A stretch of 10,022 bases of DNA from Methanosarcinaceae archaeon (GTDB lineage: Archaea; Halobacteriota; Methanosarcinia; Methanosarcinales; Methanosarcinaceae). The notes below the pieces were generated by a model, which did no database searches, was not told the DNA's origin, and was given only the letters and a program-made list of their open reading frames with translations. Within the stretch, counting starts at the first letter, position 1; each line of letters opens with the position of its first letter. Shown here one piece after another: positions 4,791 through 10,022 of this stretch. A program made the translations under genes and the position numbers. The DNA is taken from positions 1-10,022 of the forward strand of contig JAGAEB010000005.1 in the NCBI GenBank assembly GCA_017613335.1, in the 5' to 3' direction.

Positions 4791-4991
4791 ATGGCATATA
4801 ACATCTTAAAGGTTTTTAACCTTTATCATGCGGGGTCTTTGATTCCCGCAGGATCATCCTTTCCGGGGAATTCCGGAGCTCAGGCCGGCTGAAACACCGG
4901 GCTGAACGATCGGACATTTCCGCGAAAAGAGATCGGTTCGTTGTCATTTGCTTTTTTTCAATGATCATGCCTGTCAGGGGAAGTGTATCCT

Positions 4992-5000
4992 TCTATATAT
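4992..5000 (+). promoter_or_regulatory. TATA-like box of the secreted-protein gene
   Basis: TCTATATAT lies about 28 bases before ATG 5025, suggesting a start of transcription close to the initiation codon. A modest AAGGAT site (5014-5019) could serve if transcription starts further upstream. Confidence 0.45.
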
Positions 5001-5024
5001 GAAATATTAATCGAAGGATTAAAT

Positions 5025-5945
5025 ATGTATAATAAAAAATATCTTAAAATCGGATCAGTTCTTTTGATCCTTATGCTGACATCAGTTGTCGGCATCAGCG
5101 CTGCTTCCGCAGCATCTGTCGACTACACTGTCCCCGTCACGATCAATGGTGATGCACTTGTTCTGACCAACGATGTTCCGACCCACATCCAGGCGCCGAA
5201 CGGCAGCTGGATTCTCAGCGGCCCTGTCGGTGATTTTGTTCCGGCAAAATCCGTCTACGGTGCTTTAAGAACTGCCTATGCCTATGAATTTATAGGTAAC
5301 AACGGAAGCACCATTACAACTCTGGATGTTGATTATTCTGGTGATGATATTACTCAGATCAACAATTATTCTACCGACGGCACCAACTACGTCTGGACTG
5401 CTTTCATAGGAGAAAACCAAACAGAGAATCTGTCAGATTCTGTCAGCAACGGCGACATTGTGACATTTTTCATGATTGATATGAATTTATCAGAAAATTG
5501 TTATGCATCTCAGAACAATTCGGCTGTGTGTGCATATCACATCCCTGTTACCGTTTCAAACGTTTCCGTTATCTTTGACGGCAATGTGACAAATTCTTCC
5601 GGAATGACGGGAGTTACCGCCCTTCAGGCAGCATCCGGAAACAATACCGTTTTCACATGCAATATCAGTACAGCGTACGGCTATGCATGGCTGCAGGATA
5701 TCAACGGAATTTCTCCGGATTATTATAAAACAGGTTATGGCTGGGCCATTCTTCTCAACGGAAACTGGACATCCTCTCTTGACACGACTTCTCTTTCAAC
5801 CGGAGATACGCTTTCTGTCTGGATGATGCCGAGCGCAGATGCAGGAAACTTCAACGGGACCGTTGTCGGTAACAATACTGAGCAGTTTGCTGCAGGCTAT
5901 TATGAAAGCGGCGTTACCGACAAAGTGACGATCACTGTGGTCTGA
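5025..5945 (+). CDS. Secreted protein with two DUF4430-like domains
   Basis: The 306-residue product begins with a clear signal peptide: basic MYNKKYLK, a hydrophobic core at about 10-24, and a small-residue cleavage zone (ISAASAAS, 24-31). Two homologous domains follow, about 32-155 and 173-275. Each has the DUF4430/transcobalamin-C-like pattern of a 'YGALRTA' or 'TALQAA' helix, a Y-V/G-W-x-(A/I)-x-(I/L) strand and a terminal 'NGD' or 'TGD' turn before the last strand. About fifteen N-x-S/T sites suggest heavy N-glycosylation, as in archaeal surface proteins. There is no C-terminal membrane anchor, so it may be released or held by other surface proteins. ATG 5025 is chosen because it starts the signal peptide; GTG 4983 in the same frame would add 14 residues and spoil it. 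The ligand is unknown. Confidence 0.82.
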   Translation: MYNKKYLKIGSVLLILMLTSVVGISAASAASVDYTVPVTINGDALVLTNDVPTHIQAPNGSWILSGPVGDFVPAKSVYGALRTAYAYEFIGNNGSTITTLDVDYSGDDITQINNYSTDGTNYVWTAFIGENQTENLSDSVSNGDIVTFFMIDMNLSENCYASQNNSAVCAYHIPVTVSNVSVIFDGNVTNSSGMTGVTALQAASGNNTVFTCNISTAYGYAWLQDINGISPDYYKTGYGWAILLNGNWTSSLDTTSLSTGDTLSVWMMPSADAGNFNGTVVGNNTEQFAAGYYESGVTDKVTITVV

Positions 5946-5947
5946 CA

Positions 5948-6005
5948 ACAGAAATCCGACAGTTTCTGTCCGGAAAAACTGCCGGATCACAGCAGATCCT
6001 GCTGT
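5948..6005 (+). terminator. Hairpin cluster after the secreted-protein gene
   Basis: ACAGAAA (5948-5954) can pair with TTTCTGT (5963-5969). A competing stem pairs 5956-5965 with 5976-5985, with one mismatch. A third hairpin, ACAGCAG (5989-5995) with CTGCTGT (5999-6005), follows. None has a good T-run, so termination is only a guess from position. Confidence 0.3.
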
Positions 6006-6109
6006 ATTGTAAACGCCGGAATCGGGCGGCTATATCTGCGTGTTCTGATATGCAATGCCATGCACGATTCCGGATCGTTTGCTTTCGGATCAGTCTATGA
6101 CGAATCAGA

Positions 6110-6138
6110 CCGATATCCGGCGGACAGCCTGATATCGG
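6110..6138. other. Inverted repeat upstream of the propeller gene
   Basis: CCGATATC (6110-6117) and GATATCGG (6131-6138) form a perfect 8-bp inverted repeat with a 13-base interval, 57 bases before the next start codon. It could be an operator or an RNA hairpin. Nothing else supports either reading. Confidence 0.35.
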
Positions 6139-6194
6139 CATCTTTCCGGACATGCAAAATTTTCGGATTGTTCTTTTTTAAAGGAGTCTGTAAA

Positions 6195-9100
6195 ATGTCC
6201 TGCAGAAAAAGTCCTTTTATTTTTTGCATTGTCTGTCTTTTGTGTCTTTGTCTGCAAGTTTCTGCAGACGTTGCAACTTTTCATGATGACAATGCCAGAA
6301 GCGGTGTCTCAGAACCTTTAGCTTTCTTTCATTCTCCCGGAGAATATGCGAATAATAATATGAAATATCCCGGTACCGGTATCTATCAGACATTAGGAAT
6401 GCGTGTTCCTTTTTATGTGAATCCTGGGTCAAAAAATTATATAAAAACAATTGATCCAAAACTGACAGCTAATGATCTTGTCCTCAATATCAGCGGATCG
6501 GGTTCTGTAAACGGGACACCCTGCATCGTCGGCGGGAAGGTATTTTTCGGAACGGGTCCGTCGGATTATATCCCCGTTGAAGAAACGCCTTATATGGGGA
6601 TCTGGTGCGTCGACCTGAACGACAGAAGAATTCTCTGGAACACGACGATCTGCTATGACAACGGAACACCTGCCGGCTCCGTCTCGGGTCTGACCGTTTT
6701 CGAAGACCGTGTCTATGCCGGCGGCATCGACGGAAAACTCTACTGCCTGGACGCAGATGACGGCCATATCATCTGGAATTCCCCCGTGATCGAACCTTCC
6801 GGAGAATACGGTCTTTCGTCGACACCGCTCGTTCTTAAAAATGAGTCCGGATCGACGAATGTTTACGTCACGACGAAAACAGCCTTCCTCGGCTATACGG
6901 CAGCGGACGGTTCTGCATCACCGTCTGAAATCGTCAACATCTCCCTGTCCGGCGGCGTTGCCGATTTCTCATCGCCGTCGAGTGACGGTTCCTTCATTTA
7001 TTCCTCCGGAATGAACGGTGTCTTTGCCGTCAGTCTTCAGGACTATGCCGTTGCCTGGAACAGTCATGAAACATACGGCGACACGGGAACGCCTGTTTAC
7101 AGCGACGGGTCTGTCTTCTTCACGACAGCCTCGGGTGTCTACTGTCTGAATGCCGGAAACGGCCGCGAAAAATGGAAAGACGAATCCCGCGGCGGACTGG
7201 CGACTGCTCCCGCCGTCAATGACGATCTCGTCATTTCGAACTCTCCGGCAGGCCTGGCAGCATACGGAAAAACAGACGGTTCTCTGAAATGGACGCATGA
7301 ACCTGTTACCTGCCTTTCCGGCGATATATTAATTATTTCCTGTGAAGTCTCTCCGAATTCTCCGGTCATTTCCGGAGACATCGTCTATTATACATCAAAT
7401 ATTGAATTAATACACAACAGATTATACGGGTCGCACACGTCAAACGTTTACGGCCTTGATATCTGTACCGGAAAACCCCACGCCGGCAGTTCATACAAAT
7501 ATGATAATGGTATGTATCAGGAATACGGTAATCCGTATGATGAATATTCATTTACGATCAACAGTTCAAAAATATGTACCTCGTCCCCCTGTATTTCCGA
7601 CGGCTATTTCTTTGTCGGAACCGGATCATATCCTCCTGTGAACGATACTTATGTTGAAGACGTGACGGCATTGTATCAGGCAGCACATGATGGCCAAGGA
7701 AGTCTGATGAAAAAATTCAAACCGTATCCGTATTCCGATACATATTCCGATTCACTCATCATACGCGGAAGCGGAAGAGCTGATGAGGAGACAGAGATTA
7801 ACATTATTGAAGGACTGACGGTCGTACCGCATGAAAAAACAGTTATCGGTGCTTTATCTGCTTTTTCCGATGAACGGAATCTGTCCTGGGCCGTTGCGGA
7901 TGGTCAGATAAAGACGTTTGCCGGCTTTTCCGACAATTCCCGGTACAGATGGAATATAACGCTGAACGGTCAGCCGGCCGGTCCGGAAGATCCGGTCAGC
8001 GACGGAGATGTGATCGTGGCAGACTATGTCGATCAGGACGGGAAAAAATATGTCGGCATAAAACTGACTGTCAATGTCATGACGTATGCAGAAATTCAGA
8101 TGACTGCCGACAGAACGGTCTTCGCATCAGGCGATGAGACCGGAACGGCAACGGCAGCCGTGACGCTTTATGACGGATCGTCTCCCGACGAATCCTGTCT
8201 GTCCTGGGAAACGACAGGCACGGTTTCCGCAGATGGCACCGGGCTGACGGTGACATTCTCACCGGGATCTCAGGGCGGTACGCTGAAGGCGGTCTATGCG
8301 CCGGAAGGAGCTGTCCCTGTCACATTCGAAATCCCGGTAAAAGTTGCTTCCGGAATTTCCGCGCCCGATGTTCCTGTTTCAACATACACGCTCTGGAAAG
8401 GAAATGAAGCCAGGACCGGCTATATCCGTGAAAACGGCCCGAAAACATTAACGACGCCGCGGATCACGGACCACCGGCCGAACGGCACGGATACGAAATC
8501 GATGCCGCTCGTCAGCGGTTCTCCTGTCACGGACGGTAACGGAAACATTTTCTATACCATCTGGACAGGCGGTATGGCCGGCAATGAAACCGCCAACGGT
8601 CTCTACAGCTACACGACGGATGGACAACTCAACTGGAGATCGGACAACGTCAACTCCAGAACGACGGCGACGTATTTCGACGGAAGGATTTATGTCGGAC
8701 ACATCGCAGGCGCCATGCTCTGTCTCGATGCTGAAAACGGAGAGACGCTCTGGAGTACGCCTGCGATCAGCAGCTATCCGTACACGGGCCTGACAGCAAG
8801 TCCCCTTGTCGTCAAAAACGATGACGGCCGTAAGCTCGTCTATATCCTCACATATGCCCAGAGCAACAAAGACGCCGATAACTACCTCTACGTCTATGAA
8901 GACGCAGGCAGTTCCTGTAAAGAACTCTTCAGGATCCCGATCGGTGTCAGCGGCACGGAAAAGAACGGCGGAACGAGCATGTATTCATCCGTTTCCATGA
9001 ACGCCGACAGAAGTTCCCTCTACGTCAGCGGCGGCGGCGGTGTCATCGCCTTCGATCCGGAAACAATGGTCCGCCAGTGGGCATTTGATGCAGGCGCTCA

Positions 9101-10022
9101 GGGTCCGAAGAACAACGTCTATGTCGGAACGCCGGTCTATTACAACAATTCCGTCTATGTGGCCGTGAGCGGCGCTCTTTACAGCCTCAATGCCGTGACC
9201 GGTCTTGAAAACTGGAACGTGACCAACACGCAGATCAATCCGTCGACGCCCGCCGTCACGGAGACTCAGGTCATCGCAACGGGATACTGTTCAAAAGAAG
9301 ACGAGATCGGCAGTTTCGGTATTGCCGGATATGATCTGACGGACGGACATCTGCTCTGGCATTTCGATGACGGAAGCGCCAGCAGAGCATCCCCTGTCGT
9401 TGCCGGCGATACGGTCTATTACGGAACGTACAAAGATCAGACGCTCTTTGCCGTCGACATCACGAAAACGGACGGCGGCGCAGCGGATCTTCGCTGGTCG
9501 TATCTTGCCGACGAAGTCGCGCCGGGCTGGTGGTCTCTGTTCGAAGGAACACCCCTGATCCTCGACAGGACCCTTTACATCGGTGCTGAAAACGGTTACT
9601 TCTACGCATTCAGAGACCCCATGTTCACGATCACCGCAACGGATACGGAATACGGAACGATCGACCCGTCCGGCGAAACGACCGTCGAAGAAGGCGGCTC
9701 CGTCACCTTCATGATTACTCCGGACGAAGGCTGTCACATCAAAGACGTCCTTGTCGACAACGTTTCCGTCGGCGCGGTATCTGAATACAGTTTCAGCAAC
9801 GTCGACAGTGACCATGTCATTTCCGCCGTTTTTGGAAAAGGCGACGCCGCCGATACGTTCACGATCACCGCATCCCCGTCGCGCAACGGCGTCATCAGAC
9901 CCGCCGGCGACACGGTCGTCGAAGCAGGCGGCTCCGTCGTCTGCACGATCACGCCCGACAGCGGCTGGCACATCGCAGACGTCCTCGTCGACGGCGTTTC
10001 CGTCGGCGCCGTCTCATCCTAC
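6195..10022 (+). CDS. Large exported protein with two PQQ-like beta-propellers and Flg_new-type repeats (3' end cut off)
   Basis: The frame is open from ATG 6195 through the window edge, 1276 codons without a stop. An SD, AAAGGAG (near 6179-6185), lies about nine bases upstream. A signal peptide covers 1-24 (hydrophobic, Cys-rich, ending VSA). Propeller 1 (about 100-520) shows PQQ-repeat signatures such as LYCLDADDGHIIW, VYCLNAGNGREKW and KTDGSLKW. A DUF4430-like domain follows at about 540-615, an Ig-like domain at about 629-717, and propeller 2 at about 728-1142 (MLCLDAENGETLW, LYSLNAVTGLENW). Two tandem repeats of 78 residues then start near 1144 and 1222, with the pattern GGSV..xITPD.G..I.DVLVD..SVGAVS.Y of InlB/Flg_new-type surface domains. 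The second is truncated by the window. The protein is probably a cell-surface adhesin or scaffold. Classic enzyme activity is unlikely, and cofactor binding by the propellers cannot be judged. Confidence 0.9.
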   Translation, partial: MSCRKSPFIFCIVCLLCLCLQVSADVATFHDDNARSGVSEPLAFFHSPGEYANNNMKYPGTGIYQTLGMRVPFYVNPGSKNYIKTIDPKLTANDLVLNISGSGSVNGTPCIVGGKVFFGTGPSDYIPVEETPYMGIWCVDLNDRRILWNTTICYDNGTPAGSVSGLTVFEDRVYAGGIDGKLYCLDADDGHIIWNSPVIEPSGEYGLSSTPLVLKNESGSTNVYVTTKTAFLGYTAADGSASPSEIVNISLSGGVADFSSPSSDGSFIYSSGMNGVFAVSLQDYAVAWNSHETYGDTGTPVYSDGSVFFTTASGVYCLNAGNGREKWKDESRGGLATAPAVNDDLVISNSPAGLAAYGKTDGSLKWTHEPVTCLSGDILIISCEVSPNSPVISGDIVYYTSNIELIHNRLYGSHTSNVYGLDICTGKPHAGSSYKYDNGMYQEYGNPYDEYSFTINSSKICTSSPCISDGYFFVGTGSYPPVNDTYVEDVTALYQAAHDGQGSLMKKFKPYPYSDTYSDSLIIRGSGRADEETEINIIEGLTVVPHEKTVIGALSAFSDERNLSWAVADGQIKTFAGFSDNSRYRWNITLNGQPAGPEDPVSDGDVIVADYVDQDGKKYVGIKLTVNVMTYAEIQMTADRTVFASGDETGTATAAVTLYDGSSPDESCLSWETTGTVSADGTGLTVTFSPGSQGGTLKAVYAPEGAVPVTFEIPVKVASGISAPDVPVSTYTLWKGNEARTGYIRENGPKTLTTPRITDHRPNGTDTKSMPLVSGSPVTDGNGNIFYTIWTGGMAGNETANGLYSYTTDGQLNWRSDNVNSRTTATYFDGRIYVGHIAGAMLCLDAENGETLWSTPAISSYPYTGLTASPLVVKNDDGRKLVYILTYAQSNKDADNYLYVYEDAGSSCKELFRIPIGVSGTEKNGGTSMYSSVSMNADRSSLYVSGGGGVIAFDPETMVRQWAFDAGAQGPKNNVYVGTPVYYNNSVYVAVSGALYSLNAVTGLENWNVTNTQINPSTPAVTETQVIATGYCSKEDEIGSFGIAGYDLTDGHLLWHFDDGSASRASPVVAGDTVYYGTYKDQTLFAVDITKTDGGAADLRWSYLADEVAPGWWSLFEGTPLILDRTLYIGAENGYFYAFRDPMFTITATDTEYGTIDPSGETTVEEGGSVTFMITPDEGCHIKDVLVDNVSVGAVSEYSFSNVDSDHVISAVFGKGDAADTFTITASPSRNGVIRPAGDTVVEAGGSVVCTITPDSGWHIADVLVDGVSVGAVSSY
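9624..10022 (+). repeat. Tandem 78-residue (234-bp) coding repeats
   Basis: Unit 1 starts at 9624 and unit 2 at 9858, both beginning FTITA and sharing VEEGGSV/VEAGGSV, ITPD and DVLVD-x-VSVGAVS. Unit 2 continues past the window, so more copies may follow. The codons are richer in G and C than in the first propeller of the same gene. Confidence 0.85.

Larger units (their letters stand above)
3826..4980. other. Gene-free, structure-rich region
   Basis: Over 1.1 kb hold no open frame I would call a gene. Several archaeal TATA-like boxes lack a following reading frame (near 3906-3914, 4014-4021, 4531-4540 and 4587-4595). The region contains a 22-bp palindrome, two small-RNA candidates on the minus strand, a three-way-junction candidate on the plus strand and several long hairpins, listed separately. 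It behaves like an intergenic RNA or regulatory region. Confidence 0.6.

Noticed and set aside
4574..4804. Minus-strand 76-codon frame over small-RNA copy 2
   Set aside because: It also reads through the terminator hairpin; the shared 'TDAFFL' is just the stem and poly-T.
4157..4831. Transposon or MITE pair instead of duplicated RNA
   Set aside because: The copies have no terminal inverted repeats or target duplications, and conservation is concentrated in the stems, box and U-run.
9291..9971. Minus-strand 226-codon frame opposite the propeller gene
   Set aside because: It is antisense to a clear, domain-rich coding sequence. Its D/R/V-rich composition mirrors the GTC, GAC and ACG codons of the real gene.

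Overview
The window looks archaeal, most likely from a methanogen of the Methanomicrobiales or a close relative (inference; no taxonomic marker gene is present). The grounds are archaeal TATA boxes about 25-30 bases before gene starts, Shine-Dalgarno (SD) sites of the GGAGGTGA type, leaderless-looking starts, and exported N-glycosylation-rich proteins built from beta-propeller, DUF4430-like and InlB/Flg_new-type repeat domains.

Left part (1-3830), accessory modules between related repeat arrays. Three arrays of the same 29-32 bp tandem repeat, all in one orientation, lie at 1-251, 2168-2500 and 3648-3825. Array 1 is followed by a gene-poor stretch with an orphan promoter and a pair of 30-bp direct repeats. 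A two-gene toxin-antitoxin-like unit comes next: a Panacea/DUF4065 antitoxin-type protein (767-1234), then a coiled-coil protein with three C-terminal membrane helices (1255-2106) that ends in an intrinsic terminator. Array 2 starts right after that terminator. A PD-(D/E)XK nuclease of the Rpn/YhgA-like family (2568-3557) follows, also with a strong terminator, and then array 3. The nuclease gene holds a textbook SD and in-frame ATG at codon 226, which would yield a 104-residue C-terminal protein. This resembles the intragenic antitoxins known for bacterial Rpn proteins.

Middle part (3830-4980), over 1 kb without a convincing protein gene but rich in signals: a perfect 22-bp palindrome upstream of a consensus TATA box, two paralogous minus-strand small-RNA candidates (4157-4230 and 4716-4790) with shared promoter-like box, two conserved stems and U-tract, a predicted three-way-junction RNA (4420-4514), and a long hairpin with an alternative pairing partner (4635-4705).

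Right part (4980-10022), exported proteins. A 306-residue secreted protein (5025-5945) has two DUF4430-like domains. A very large exported protein (6195 to beyond the window edge, at least 1276 residues) has two PQQ-like propellers separated by a DUF4430-like and an Ig-like domain, then tandem Flg_new-type repeats at its cut-off C-terminus. Both probably act on the cell surface.
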